From contig NZ_JAUXXZ010000008.1 in NCBI RefSeq assembly GCF_030684675.1, positions 1-36,803 of the forward strand: a stretch of 36,803 nucleotides of DNA. The letters run 5' to 3'. Made by a program: the position numbers and the translations under genes. Of the stretch, positions 8,467-18,257 are shown in pieces (position 1 is the stretch's first letter; every line of letters starts with the position of its first letter). The stretch comes from Daejeonella sp. Lineage in GTDB: Bacteria > Bacteroidota > Bacteroidia > Sphingobacteriales > Sphingobacteriaceae. The notes under the pieces are model-generated. The model was given only the letters and a program-made list of their open reading frames with translations. It made no database searches and had not been told where the DNA came from.

Positions 8467-9093
8467 TTATCCTTCCATATTTAAAAACCATTCCTGAGCC
8501 TGTTGAATAGCCTCGAACACTAATGTTGATTCTTTAATTCCCCCATATTTTTTTAATTGATTTTTTCCTTTTTTATCGTTATCCATATCGCAATAGTAAA
8601 AATGGGCATATCTTAATGTAAAAATGGTGTGAACCAACCACCAGGAGCTCATCACACACGCAAAGGGAATAATGATCTGATAAAGAAGATCTTTCCTGGA
8701 ACTTTCATCACTACTTTGTAAAAGTATCAGAATGGCAAAAAGACTGGCAAATGCGGCTGCAACGGCAAACAAAAATACTAATGTACGGCTGGAGTCCTGT
8801 GCATGAGCTTCATGCTTCACTTCAGCAGGATGTGACGTTAAAATAGTGATCCAGGCGAGAATTAAACTACTTAAAGCATACGCTAGCCAGGTAACCATAA
8901 AATGAACGGAGGAAGAAAATCTTCCATAAGTCAACATGAAAATAATTGCGGCTATTCCGGCTGAGACGGATAATTTATGATTGGCATTCAACCGGTTGAT
9001 GTACCCTGAACATTTTTTGATTCCAGAAGCTAAAACAGTGAAATATTTCATTACATATAATAGTTTTTTAAAGGCTATGAAGCCCGTATCCAT
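8467..9093 (-). CDS. DUF1345-family membrane protein, C-terminally truncated
   Basis: This 208-aa multi-pass membrane protein has helices at about 43-60, 66-86, 103-125 and 137-159. The family hallmarks WLVHTIFTLRYAHFYY and the SHPAEV/QDSSRT segments identify DUF1345, whose function is unknown. Full-length members continue past the following GG with a conserved phenylalanine-rich region and two more helices. Here the family similarity stops after KKYGG, and about 24 unrelated residues lead to the stop. This suggests truncation by deletion, rearrangement or frameshift, so the protein may be non-functional. An alternative start is the internal Met15. It sits at the 3' side of the metal-efflux operon. 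Confidence 0.72.
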   Translation of the reverse strand: MDTGFIAFKKLLYVMKYFTVLASGIKKCSGYINRLNANHKLSVSAGIAAIIFMLTYGRFSSSVHFMVTWLAYALSSLILAWITILTSHPAEVKHEAHAQDSSRTLVFLFAVAAAFASLFAILILLQSSDESSRKDLLYQIIIPFACVMSSWWLVHTIFTLRYAHFYYCDMDNDKKGKNQLKKYGGIKESTLVFEAIQQAQEWFLNMEG

Positions 9094-9254
9094 GTTTTTT
9101 TGAGTCAGAAGACTTATGCCGGTTTCATTTTCATTCTTTTAAAGAGAAGGTCTTCCGGATCACATTTCTTTTAAAGCACTTTTACTCCTTTTAAAAAACT
9201 ATAAATAATGTTTATTTCGAGCTCCAAATCAGACTGATTCTTAAAGCTTTAAAA

Positions 9255-9524
9255 TTAGAAATCAAATAAGTTACCTAAAAAGCCCTTTCGCCCATGTTTG
9301 TATGGATTATTATGATGCGACCCATGCCCACGTGACTGGCTATAAGGTTGTTGCACATTTTCGCTCCGAGGATTATCAGAAGTATTAAGTTCAGCAGAAC
9401 GTTCAATAATTTTATCCAGCTCGCCTTTGTCGAGCCATACACCTCGACAGGCAGGGCAATAATCAATTTCTATACCCTGCCTTTCAGCCATTACTAAAGT
9501 TTCATTACAATTTGGACATTTCAT
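9255..9524 (-). CDS. TFIIB-type zinc-ribbon protein
   Basis: This 89-aa cytoplasmic protein has an N-terminal zinc ribbon of the zf-TFIIB (PF13453) type: Cys3-x2-Cys6 and Cys23-x2-Cys26, followed by the characteristic GVWLDKGELDKII. The C-terminal tail is Ser, Asn, Gly and His-rich (GHGSHHNNPYKHG) and ends in a short hydrophobic GFLGNLFDF. Such proteins bind one zinc; their role is mostly unknown. Its place in an operon with a zinc/cadmium-type ATPase fits a metal-linked role, but that is inference. Confidence 0.85.
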   Translation of the reverse strand: MKCPNCNETLVMAERQGIEIDYCPACRGVWLDKGELDKIIERSAELNTSDNPRSENVQQPYSQSRGHGSHHNNPYKHGRKGFLGNLFDF

Positions 9525-9562
9525 ATTTGTGTTTTTAATTAAATCTGTTTTACATTATGACC

Positions 9563-9907
9563 TTATTCCTTTAACCATATCTTTGCCTCTCCCTTATTCT
9601 TTATAGGATAGAAGCGTATCTGCGCATTTTTAAACGGTTTTAACAGTGAAACAATTCGTTTATCATCTTCGTTTGCACCCACGCAGCAAATTTTTTCAAA
9701 ATCTTCTGCATGACTAATACATTGTAAGAATTTGTCATCAGACCACTGATCAAATCTTGCGACCTCCAGATACCATCGCACTTTTTTACCGTTAGTTAAG
9801 ATATTATGAACAATTGGATGGAGCTTTTCATAATCACCTGCCTTCAACTGATTATCTGCCTTTGTCGCAATAATATTATCTGAGGTAAATTCCAATAGTT
9901 GTAGCAT
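9563..9907 (-). CDS. SpoIIAA-like (STAS/SEC14) domain protein
   Basis: This 114-aa soluble protein consists of one SpoIIAA-like domain (PF11964 type). The pattern is an N-terminal strand with DYEKLHPIV, then a strand KVRWYLEVARFDQWS, then a CCVGANEDDKRIV segment and a closing RFYPIKNKGEAKIWL. The family is found in many bacteria, often in stress or metal loci, and its biochemical role is not established. The gene starts 21 nt downstream of the P-type ATPase stop, so it is very likely cotranscribed with it. Confidence 0.8.
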   Translation of the reverse strand: MLQLLEFTSDNIIATKADNQLKAGDYEKLHPIVHNILTNGKKVRWYLEVARFDQWSDDKFLQCISHAEDFEKICCVGANEDDKRIVSLLKPFKNAQIRFYPIKNKGEAKIWLKE

Positions 9908-9928
9908 TCTTTTGTTCCGATTAATTTA

Positions 9929-12058
9929 TCATGCATCATTTTTATAAGCCAATAGCCGCAGCGCATTAAATACAACGATTAATGTCGAGCCTTCATGAGC
10001 AATCACTGCCGGCCCAATGGAAGCTATACCCAGGATGGTCAGGGGGATTAAAGCAGCCACAACGCCGAGACTGATCCACAAGTTTTGCTTAATGATCATT
10101 TTTGCTTTTCTGCTTAATCCAATTGCAAAAGGAAGACTTTCCAGCCTGTCGCCCATTAACGCAATATCTGCGGTTTCTAAAGCGACATCAGATCCGGCAG
10201 CGCCCATGGCAATTCCTACACTGCTTTTCGCCATTGCCGGTGCATCGTTTACACCATCACCGACCATAGCAACCATTCCTTCAGATTTGTCCAGTTTTTG
10301 TACAGCCTTCACCTTATCTTCAGGCATGAGGTCACCCCATGCATCTGTTACCCCGATCTGTTTGGCCACAGCTTCGGCCACCTGCTGATTGTCACCAGTA
10401 AGCATGATCATCTTTTTAATACCGAGAGCTGTCAACTCAGAAAGCATCTGTTTTGCTTCTTTACGGGGAACATCCATCAAAGACAATATGCCGATAAAGT
10501 CCTTGTCACGTTTCACCAGCATAGAGGTATGCCCTCCCTTTTCAAGGTCTTCAACCTGTTTTAAAATTTCCAGAGGAATACCGCCTTTATTAAATAAAGC
10601 CTTATTACCGATGTAAACCTTTTTTCCGTCAACTTCAGCCTGAACACCCCTGCCGATAATCCCCTTTACGTTATGAGCTTCCGGAATTTTTTGCTTCTTT
10701 AATTTTTCCATTGCACCCTTAACTATAGCCTCGGCCAGCGGGTGATCACTTAACTTTTCAACGGCCACTGCAAGGGCAAGTAGCTCTTCTTCAGAAATGC
10801 CATTTAGAGGAATAGCATTGGTAAGCTGAGGTTTACCTTCTGTTAGAGTACCAGTTTTGTCAAATGCAATTGCATTTAAAGATCCCAGATCCTCCAAAGG
10901 CCGCCCTCCTTTGATCAGTACCCCTCCACGGGCAGCGCGTGCTACTCCGCTTAAAACCGCACTTGGTGTTGATATAGCCAGAGCACAAGGACTGGCTGCA
11001 ACCAGCACCGACATTGCCCTGTAAAAGCTTTTACTAAAAGGCTCATCGATAACCAGAAAAGCAAAACATAGCAACGCTACTAAGATCAGCACAACCGGTA
11101 CAAAGTATTTTTCAAATTTATCGGTAAACAATTGGGTTGGCGATTTTTGCTTTTCCGCTTCATTGACCATTTTCACTAACCTCGAAATGGTTGAATCTTT
11201 AGCCTCCTTAATTACCTTAACCTCTAATACAGATGAGCCATTAATTGTACCCGCGAAAACTCTGTACTGTGGCTTGATGCTTTTCTCGCTGGTATAGTCT
11301 TTCGCAGGATCGGGAACAGGCGACTTGTCGACAGGCACACTTTCTCCGGTAATAGGAGCTTGATTTACGCTTCCTTCACCTTTAATCACCACACCATCAG
11401 CCGGTATTTTGCTATTAGGCTTGATGATAATAATATCACCTAAAACTAATTTTTCAATACGGATTTCTTCCTCTTTCCCATCCCTGATTACCAGCGCGGT
11501 GGGAGGGGCAAGACTTGTTAAAGCAGCAATCGATTTGCGTGCTTTGCCCATGGCATAATGTTCCAAAGCATGACCCAGACTAAACAGGAACAGCAATAAA
11601 GCACCTTCGGCCCAGGCACCCAGTATGGCAGCTCCTATGGCAGCTACAAGCATCAGGAAGTCAATTTCAAATCCGCCTTTAAGGATCGTTTGAACGGCTT
11701 CCTTAGCCGTAAAGTACCCTCCCAGGAAGTAAGCTATAATATAGAGCGACAGACTGATCCAGGAAGGGATGGTATTGAGATAAGACATACCAAAGCCCGA
11801 ACCTAAAGCTGCGCCGCAAAGAAGAGCGAAAATAAGTTCAGTATTTTTACCAAAAACACCTCCGTCCTCATGTCCCGCATCTTCTGCGTGGTCGTGTTTA
11901 GCCTTTTTGGATTCCGATCTGTTTGTTTCTTCCCTCCCGGGAGTTTCTTTAGGAATGGGGTTTTTTAACCGTTTTTCTTTCGGATCATTAACAGCTTCAG
12001 TTTTCCGGGGCGCTGTTCCAGTTTTTTGAACCTGGCCTTTGCGATTATTTTTTTCCAT
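9929..12058 (-). CDS. CPx-type heavy-metal P1B ATPase (Zn/Cd/Pb-type exporter)
   Basis: This 709-aa inner-membrane ATP-driven metal exporter lacks an N-terminal HMA domain. Instead it has a Lys-rich hydrophilic leader (about 1-70) with a small His patch (KHDHAED). The motifs are: TGES (237-240) in the actuator domain, SPC (356-358) in the metal-binding helix, phosphorylated Asp400 in DKTGTLT, HP (439-440) in the nucleotide domain, and GDGVNDAP near the hinge. The SPC motif and family resemblance favour a ZntA/CadA-like substrate range over copper, but this cannot be fixed from sequence. It lies 20 nt after the cusB-like gene, so inner-membrane and trans-envelope export are coupled in one operon. 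Confidence 0.92.
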   Translation of the reverse strand: MEKNNRKGQVQKTGTAPRKTEAVNDPKEKRLKNPIPKETPGREETNRSESKKAKHDHAEDAGHEDGGVFGKNTELIFALLCGAALGSGFGMSYLNTIPSWISLSLYIIAYFLGGYFTAKEAVQTILKGGFEIDFLMLVAAIGAAILGAWAEGALLLFLFSLGHALEHYAMGKARKSIAALTSLAPPTALVIRDGKEEEIRIEKLVLGDIIIIKPNSKIPADGVVIKGEGSVNQAPITGESVPVDKSPVPDPAKDYTSEKSIKPQYRVFAGTINGSSVLEVKVIKEAKDSTISRLVKMVNEAEKQKSPTQLFTDKFEKYFVPVVLILVALLCFAFLVIDEPFSKSFYRAMSVLVAASPCALAISTPSAVLSGVARAARGGVLIKGGRPLEDLGSLNAIAFDKTGTLTEGKPQLTNAIPLNGISEEELLALAVAVEKLSDHPLAEAIVKGAMEKLKKQKIPEAHNVKGIIGRGVQAEVDGKKVYIGNKALFNKGGIPLEILKQVEDLEKGGHTSMLVKRDKDFIGILSLMDVPRKEAKQMLSELTALGIKKMIMLTGDNQQVAEAVAKQIGVTDAWGDLMPEDKVKAVQKLDKSEGMVAMVGDGVNDAPAMAKSSVGIAMGAAGSDVALETADIALMGDRLESLPFAIGLSRKAKMIIKQNLWISLGVVAALIPLTILGIASIGPAVIAHEGSTLIVVFNALRLLAYKNDA

Positions 12059-12078
12059 GTTAAAGATTGATAATGTCC

Positions 12079-13314
12079 TTATTCCTCTTCACTATTTTTC
12101 ATTTTTGAAAGCAGATCATAAGCTCCTCTCATAACTACTTTTCCGGTTAGATCAGACTTCCCGGGGATCTGCACCTCGATATATCCGCCATCACTTATAC
12201 CAGTAGTTATTTCCACCATTTCAAAGTGAAAGGTTTCTCCTGCCTTTTCTTTCTCAGATTTTGTCTCGTTTTCCTTTTCAGTGTGCTGGGTTGGTACTTC
12301 GGTTGCAGTTTGAGAGGCTACAAAAATGTACTTTTTTCCCTCGAAATCAACAACCGCAGGTTGCGGTAAGGTCAAAACCTCGCTGCTTCCGGTTTCTATA
12401 AATGCCTTGAGATAAGTTCCGGGAATAAAACCTTTGCTTCCTTTAGCAATTGCATGGACTGTTACAGTTTTGTCCGGATTAATTTCGCCGCCCACCAACT
12501 GAACTACCGCCCGTAATTCGGTCGTATCATTCGTCATGGTAAAGCGAACCTGCTGACCTGCTTTTACTTTTACTGCATCTTTCTCAAATACATTTAACTC
12601 CACATGCAGGTTTGAGCTGTTTACGATCTCAAACATGACATCATTTGGATTAACAAATTTCCCAATATTGACATTCACTTCGGTTACATAGCCGCTGATG
12701 GGGGCATAAATATTCACCTGGCTTCGGATATTTCCTGCTGTTAGGCTCGCCGGATTAATATTGATCAACTGGAGCCGCTGTTTCAACGCATTCTCTCTGG
12801 CCAGAGTGCTTTGATACTGAGCCTTTGACTGCTGCAGGGTCTTTTGAGAGTTGACGTTCTGTTGAGCCAGGGTTTGCTGCCTTTTATACTCAGAATTGGT
12901 GAGTTCCAACTGACTCCTGCTTTCCAGATAGTCCTGCTGAAGCTGTACAAATTCCTGGTTTTGCAGAACCGCAATTACCTGCCCTTTACTTACTCTACTT
13001 CCCTGCAAAAGAGGGGTCGATTTAACAATCCCTCCCATTTGTGTAGTAACGCTCACCAGATTTTGAGGCGGTACATCAATAAATCCATTAACTTTTAATA
13101 CACCGCTTAAAGATCTCATTTCTGCTGAGCCCAATGTGATGCCTACCGTTTTATATTGTGCTTCAGTAATTTCTACAGAGGTTTCACTTACACTATGAGT
13201 GCTGTCCGCCTGAGTTTGTTCAACTGAGGTCTCTTTACTCCCACAAGAGGCCAAAAAAGCCATTAATATGGTTAGGAAACATATCTGTTTAATTATTTGA
13301 ATTTTACTTTTCAT
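12079..13314 (-). CDS. CusB/CzcB-type efflux RND periplasmic adaptor, lipoprotein
   Basis: This 411-aa membrane-fusion protein is anchored by a lipobox (LASC, Cys24). Barrel-sandwich segments flank a long coiled-coil hairpin (about 105-175, QLQQDYLESRSQLELT and following), and a beta-barrel and a membrane-proximal domain follow. An acidic, Lys/Glu-rich insert (HTEKENETKSEKEKAG) interrupts the distal part. It would link the inner-membrane CusA-like pump to the outer-membrane channel. The gene is 11 nt downstream of the CusA-TolC fusion and 20 nt upstream of the P-type ATPase. Confidence 0.92.
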   Translation of the reverse strand: MKSKIQIIKQICFLTILMAFLASCGSKETSVEQTQADSTHSVSETSVEITEAQYKTVGITLGSAEMRSLSGVLKVNGFIDVPPQNLVSVTTQMGGIVKSTPLLQGSRVSKGQVIAVLQNQEFVQLQQDYLESRSQLELTNSEYKRQQTLAQQNVNSQKTLQQSKAQYQSTLARENALKQRLQLININPASLTAGNIRSQVNIYAPISGYVTEVNVNIGKFVNPNDVMFEIVNSSNLHVELNVFEKDAVKVKAGQQVRFTMTNDTTELRAVVQLVGGEINPDKTVTVHAIAKGSKGFIPGTYLKAFIETGSSEVLTLPQPAVVDFEGKKYIFVASQTATEVPTQHTEKENETKSEKEKAGETFHFEMVEITTGISDGGYIEVQIPGKSDLTGKVVMRGAYDLLSKMKNSEEE

Positions 13315-13325
13315 CTTCTATTAAA

Positions 13326-16300
13326 TTATAAACCCATAAGGTATTGAAGTGTATAAACTGATTGATTATATTGATTGATAGCCTGGAGATAACTAAACCT
13401 TATTTCTGAATAGGTTCGTAATCCCTGTAAATATTCCACATAACCAATCTCTCCGTTCTGAAAGGCTATCTGAGATTGCTTAAGAATAAGGTTTGCATTT
13501 GGCAGTGCGCTTGATTTATAATATTCAATACTGCGTGAGTTTTTTAACAATTCCTGATAGGCTTTGTTGTACTGGCCCTGAAGATTAGTTTGAAAAAGGC
13601 TAAATTCACTTTCAGCAACCTGCTTTCCGATTTGTGCAGCCTTAATACGTGCTGAAAAAGGTTTAGCAAAAATTGGGATAGAAATACCCGCTTGTATACC
13701 CTGAAAACGCTTACCGCCGTTGAAATAAACATTCTGCCCGTTAACACTCTGACTGCCAATGATGGACTGATTAAAATATCCTACCGAAAAATCCGGGCCT
13801 AAACGTGCTTTTTCAAGACCGATCGATTTATCTGCAATTTCAATCTGCTGCCTGTATGAAGCAAGCAAAGGATTTCTTGCGATCATACTGTCAAGGACTA
13901 TAGCATTCCAATTTTCCGGGACAAACTGTTCTTTTGTGATCTCAATATTCTCCTGCGAGTTAAGAAGCCTTTGGAGTTCGGACGTATAAACTAAAATATC
14001 AGATTGATTTTTGCTCATTTGATTACGCACTTCATTATACTGTGTCTCAGCTGAAGTTTTTTCAAGCAGATTGGTTTCCCCGGTCTCGTATCGAAGTGCC
14101 GCAGCTTTCAGGAAGTTGCTGTAAACGGTGTCCTGGCTGAGATACAACTGTTGAAGAGCAATAAAATACGCAAGCTGGGTGTAGTTACTTTTGACCTGAT
14201 AGCTTAACTCGTTTTGAGTTATCGACAAGCCGATCTCTGCACCCCGGATCTGTGCATCGTAGAGACTACGCTGGCTTTTAAAAAGCCCTGGATTTGGAAT
14301 ACTTTGAGAAGCGCTGAAGTTATTATCCCTTTTTATCCCATTGATCTGTCCATATTGAACGTCGAAATTTGTTTTCCCCAAATCTCTTGAGCTTCCTCTT
14401 AATGCCTGTTGCTGATTAATCTGCAAGCCAGATGACGTGATAGCCCTGTTATTTTTAAGAGCTGTTTGTATCGCTTGTTGTAAGGTTATTGGAGAGCCTG
14501 ATACAGGCACCTGGGCTTTAGCTGCCGGAGCGATTAAAGTGATGCCGAGGATGAAGATGGCTACGGTAGCAGTAGGAATAGCTTTATTCACTTTTCTTTT
14601 AAAGCTTTCGAAATAGGTGTATAACACGGGTAAAACAATTAAGGTTAAAATAGTGGATGTTATCAAACCCCCAATGACGACGGTAGCCAGGGGCTTTTGA
14701 ACTTCCGCCCCAGCCGCAGAGGATAGAGCCATCGGTAAAAATCCTAAGGAGGCAACGGTTGCTGTCATAAGCACCGGTCTCAAACGGATAGCGGTTCCTT
14801 TAAGGACAATTTCATTTAATCCGTACTGATTGAGTTTTTTGAGCCGGTTAAATTCAGTAATAAGCACAATTCCGTTTAGCACCGCTACACCGAAAAGGGC
14901 AATAAAACCGACACCCGCCGAAATACTGAATGGCATTCCCCTTAGCAGAAGGGCAAAAATACCCCCGATGGCTGCCATTGGAATAGCTGAAAAGATAAGC
15001 ACAGACTGCTTAACGGAGCCAAAAGAAAAATACAATAGTAATAATATTAATAATAATGCTACGGGAACCGCAATAGAGAGCCTTTTTGTTGCCTCCTTCA
15101 GATTTTCAAACTGTCCGCCATAGGTGATAAAATATCCAGTCGGGAGTTTGATCTGTTGGTTGACCTTTAGCTGGATCTCTTCAACTACGCTGGCAATATC
15201 ACGTCCGCGAACGTTTAATCCTACGATAATGCGGCGTTGAGTATCTTCCCGCTGGATCTGATTAGGGCCAACCACGAACTCTACATCGGCAAGCTGGTCA
15301 AGTGGAATCTGGTTACCGTTAGAGGCAGTTACATAGACATTTTTTACATCTTCAATGTCCCGGCGGTTTTGAACTGACAAACGCACTACCATGTCATATC
15401 TTTGCTCGCCTTCATAAACTAACCCCGCCGACTGGCCCGCAAAAGCTGTATTCAATGCCTGATTAACAGTTTCTACACTTAATCCATACTGGGCAATTCG
15501 GTCACGGTTGATCCTTACTACGATTTGTGGCAAGCCCGTAGCCTGTTCCAGATATAAGTCTCGTGCCCCATCAACTGTCGAAACAATTTTTCCTATTTTT
15601 TGCGAGAGATCAGTTAATTGATTAAGATCGTCCCCGAAGATTTTAATACCTATATCCTGCCTTACACCTGATATAAGCTCGTTAGAACGTAATTGGATGG
15701 GTTGCGAAAATCCAAAACTAACACCCGGCACATCTTCCAAGGCTTCACCCATTAATTCTGCCAATTCTTCACGGTCATGGGTTGTTGTCCAGTCTTTCTT
15801 ATCTTTCAAGATTACCGTCAGATCCGTGGCCTCCATCGGCATTGGATCAGTTGGAATTTCAGCAGCGCCTATTTTCCCAATTACCTCTTTCACCTCTGGA
15901 AACCGTTCCACTAAGATTTTAGATGCCTGATTTATCTTATCAATAGATTGACTAAGAGAACTGCCCGTGAGTAATCTCGTTTCAACTGCAAAATCACCTT
16001 CTTCCAGCGTGGGGATAAATTCGCCTCCCATACGGGTAAAAACAAAAATGCTGACTGCCAGCAATGCTACTGATGAGATAACCACGAGCTTACGCCTGCG
16101 TAAAGCCGCATGTATCATCGGGCTATATTTTCTTTGAAAGAAATCCATCATTCGATCAGAGAAATTCTTTTTTTGAGAGAGGTTTTTACTAAGAAACAAG
16201 GATGATACCATTGGGACGTAAGTCAGGGAGAGGATAAATGCACCCAGAATAGCAAACGATACTGTTTGAGCCATCGGCCCGAACATTTTTCCTTCAATAC

Positions 16301-17711
16301 CGACCAGAGCCAGGATCGGCAGGTAAACGATTAAAATGATGATTTGACCAAAGGCGGCTGCACTCATCATCCGGACAGAAGATTTCTCCACCTGTTCATC
16401 CATTTCGGGCTGAGTAAAAGCCCTGCCTAGTTTATTACCGGCAAGGGTGTGCATAGTTGCTTCTACAATAATCACAGCCCCATCGACAATCAGACCAAAA
16501 TCTATCGCTCCAAGGCTCATTAAGTTTCCCGATACACCAAACAAATTCATCAGAGAAATAGCGAAAAGCATGGCAAGTGGTATGACCGAGGCTACGACCA
16601 GACCAGCCCTTAAATTTCCGAGGAACAAAACCAATACAAAAATAACGATCAAAGCGCCCTCAATCAGATTTGTAGCAACTGTTCCCATTGCTCTGTCCAC
16701 TAAAGCACTTCGGTCAAGAAACGGCTCGATAGTGACCCCTTCCGGCAAGGTTTGAGTGATGCGCTCTATTTTTGCTTTAACATCCTTAACAACATTGTTA
16801 GCGTTAGCTCCTTTTAGCATCATTACAATACCACCTACAGCTTCTCCCTGCCCTTCACGAGTAGCGCGGGTAAGCGCACCATACCGAATGGAGTTTCCGA
16901 TCTGGACGGTAGCAATATCACGAATTAATACAGGTATGCCATTTGTATTATTCTTAACGACGATTTTGTTTATGTCATCAAGACCGCCAACTAAGCCTTC
17001 ACTACGTATAAAATATGCGTTCGGCTTTTTATCAATATAAGCCCCTCCAGTATTCTGGTTATTCTGTGCCAGGGAATTAAAAACATCACTGATACTTAAG
17101 TTGAAACTTCGTAATTTATCCGGATCTAACGCAATTTCGTATTGTTTTAATAAGCCGCCAAAGCTATTCACTTCTGCAATGCCGGGGGTGCCTAAAAGTT
17201 GTTTACGAACGATCCAGTCCTGGATGCTTCTCAATTCACGGGCACCAAATTTCTTCTCAAAACCCGGTTTTGCATGAATTACATACTGGTATATTTCACC
17301 TAATCCTGTGGATATGGGCGAGATTTCAGGATTACCCAGATCTCCTGGTATATTGTTTTTTGCTTCGGCCAGCTTTTCGTTAACCTGCTGCCGGGCCCAG
17401 TAAATGTCCACATCGTCATGGAATACGATAGTTACTACGGAAAGACCAAAACGGGAAAGCGACCGAACCTGTTGAATTTCAGGTATGGTAGACATGGTTT
17501 GCTCAACAGGATAGGAGATTAAACGCTCCACTTCCTGAGTTGCCAGTGATGGACTCAAGGTTATAACCTGCACCTGATTGTTTGTAATATCCGGTACAGC
17601 ATCTATAGGTAACTGTCTGAGGGAATATATCCCCCAGGCGATCAGCGCCAGTGTAAACAGGCCAATAACTAGCTTGTTGTGTATGGAAAACTGAATAATT
17701 TTTTTCAGCAT
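13326..17711 (-). CDS. CusA/CzcA heavy-metal RND pump fused to a TolC-like outer-membrane factor
   Basis: This 1461-aa protein has two parts. Residues 1 to about 1045 form an HME-RND proton antiporter, with a first TM near 12-30, docking and porter regions, and the TM4 acidic motif DFGLIVDGAVIIVEA. Residues 1067-1461 form a TolC/CusC-type outer-membrane efflux domain with two long helical repeats. Between them, about 1046-1066 is a signal-peptide-like helix (ATVAIFILGITLIAPAAKAQ) with an AKA-Q cleavage-type end. This suggests the channel half may be cut free and exported separately. Fused CusA-TolC genes are known in Bacteroidota. It exports Cu/Ag or Zn/Co/Cd; the substrate cannot be read from sequence. 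Confidence 0.93.
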   Translation of the reverse strand: MLKKIIQFSIHNKLVIGLFTLALIAWGIYSLRQLPIDAVPDITNNQVQVITLSPSLATQEVERLISYPVEQTMSTIPEIQQVRSLSRFGLSVVTIVFHDDVDIYWARQQVNEKLAEAKNNIPGDLGNPEISPISTGLGEIYQYVIHAKPGFEKKFGARELRSIQDWIVRKQLLGTPGIAEVNSFGGLLKQYEIALDPDKLRSFNLSISDVFNSLAQNNQNTGGAYIDKKPNAYFIRSEGLVGGLDDINKIVVKNNTNGIPVLIRDIATVQIGNSIRYGALTRATREGQGEAVGGIVMMLKGANANNVVKDVKAKIERITQTLPEGVTIEPFLDRSALVDRAMGTVATNLIEGALIVIFVLVLFLGNLRAGLVVASVIPLAMLFAISLMNLFGVSGNLMSLGAIDFGLIVDGAVIIVEATMHTLAGNKLGRAFTQPEMDEQVEKSSVRMMSAAAFGQIIILIVYLPILALVGIEGKMFGPMAQTVSFAILGAFILSLTYVPMVSSLFLSKNLSQKKNFSDRMMDFFQRKYSPMIHAALRRRKLVVISSVALLAVSIFVFTRMGGEFIPTLEEGDFAVETRLLTGSSLSQSIDKINQASKILVERFPEVKEVIGKIGAAEIPTDPMPMEATDLTVILKDKKDWTTTHDREELAELMGEALEDVPGVSFGFSQPIQLRSNELISGVRQDIGIKIFGDDLNQLTDLSQKIGKIVSTVDGARDLYLEQATGLPQIVVRINRDRIAQYGLSVETVNQALNTAFAGQSAGLVYEGEQRYDMVVRLSVQNRRDIEDVKNVYVTASNGNQIPLDQLADVEFVVGPNQIQREDTQRRIIVGLNVRGRDIASVVEEIQLKVNQQIKLPTGYFITYGGQFENLKEATKRLSIAVPVALLLILLLLYFSFGSVKQSVLIFSAIPMAAIGGIFALLLRGMPFSISAGVGFIALFGVAVLNGIVLITEFNRLKKLNQYGLNEIVLKGTAIRLRPVLMTATVASLGFLPMALSSAAGAEVQKPLATVVIGGLITSTILTLIVLPVLYTYFESFKRKVNKAIPTATVAIFILGITLIAPAAKAQVPVSGSPITLQQAIQTALKNNRAITSSGLQINQQQALRGSSRDLGKTNFDVQYGQINGIKRDNNFSASQSIPNPGLFKSQRSLYDAQIRGAEIGLSITQNELSYQVKSNYTQLAYFIALQQLYLSQDTVYSNFLKAAALRYETGETNLLEKTSAETQYNEVRNQMSKNQSDILVYTSELQRLLNSQENIEITKEQFVPENWNAIVLDSMIARNPLLASYRQQIEIADKSIGLEKARLGPDFSVGYFNQSIIGSQSVNGQNVYFNGGKRFQGIQAGISIPIFAKPFSARIKAAQIGKQVAESEFSLFQTNLQGQYNKAYQELLKNSRSIEYYKSSALPNANLILKQSQIAFQNGEIGYVEYLQGLRTYSEIRFSYLQAINQYNQSVYTLQYLMGL

Positions 17712-17802
17712 TGAATTTAAATTAGATGTAAATAAAAAAACAAAGAATGCATTTCAGATCATCCAAAGGGCTGATCCGGGCGCAATAATTCGATAATTTT
17801 AA

Positions 17803-18126
17803 TTAACCTAATCTAGGCGGTTGCCAAATTGAGATAGATGTGGAAGTTGCTTTTCCTAATGTCTTGTTAGGGTACTCTAAGCTTATTTGTAATGGAATAT
17901 TTATGGAAAATATTGCATGCTTCATAATTGTTGGAGCGTTGCAGCAGGCACAAACACAAAATGGGGAACAGACATCCAAACCACGTTCATTGTGACTTTG
18001 TGCGGAAGAAGCTTCTATAAATACTTCTTTAATAGTGGAAGTTGATTTGTACGAAATAGCATCTGCACATGGCACGAGGCTCACCAGCATTACTATTGTA
18101 CATACGATCCGACTCCAGAATTTCAC
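17803..18126 (-). CDS. DUF6660-like small secreted Cys-rich protein
   Basis: This protein is about 107 aa and begins with a signal peptide (KFWSRIVCTIVMLVSLVPCADA). A short mature domain follows with the cluster CSPFCVCACC. Small proteins with this cluster at the head of RND metal-efflux operons in Bacteroidota resemble the DUF6660 family, and soft-metal binding is a natural guess. I chose the GTG at 18126: the only longer reading starts with TTG at 18156, inside a promoter-like element. It is 91 nt upstream of the CusA-TolC gene and is probably the first gene of the operon. Confidence 0.7.
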   Translation of the reverse strand: MKFWSRIVCTIVMLVSLVPCADAISYKSTSTIKEVFIEASSAQSHNERGLDVCSPFCVCACCNAPTIMKHAIFSINIPLQISLEYPNKTLGKATSTSISIWQPPRLG

Positions 18127-18141
18127 TTCTATAAATTTTGT

Positions 18142-18149
18142 CAAAGATA
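18142..18149 (-). promoter_or_regulatory. Candidate -7 element of the metal-efflux operon
   Basis: On the minus strand this reads TATCTTTG, an exact TAnnTTTG. It lies 15 nt upstream of the GTG at 18126 and supports that start over the TTG at 18156. No convincing -33 TTTG is seen at 19-21 bp. Confidence 0.4.
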
Positions 18150-18257
18150 TAAACAATCAATTAGTATATCAGTTTTTTTATTTAAGAAAAGTTTACACTC
18201 TAAATTGGGTATGACAACCTAATTGATGAGGCTGCAAGAGCATTGATTGCGTATTAA

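Noticed and set aside
10017-10388. Plus-strand 123-aa reading inside the P-type ATPase
   Set aside because: It lies wholly opposite a complete, motif-rich ATPase; Ser/Thr/Ala composition is that of a shadow frame.
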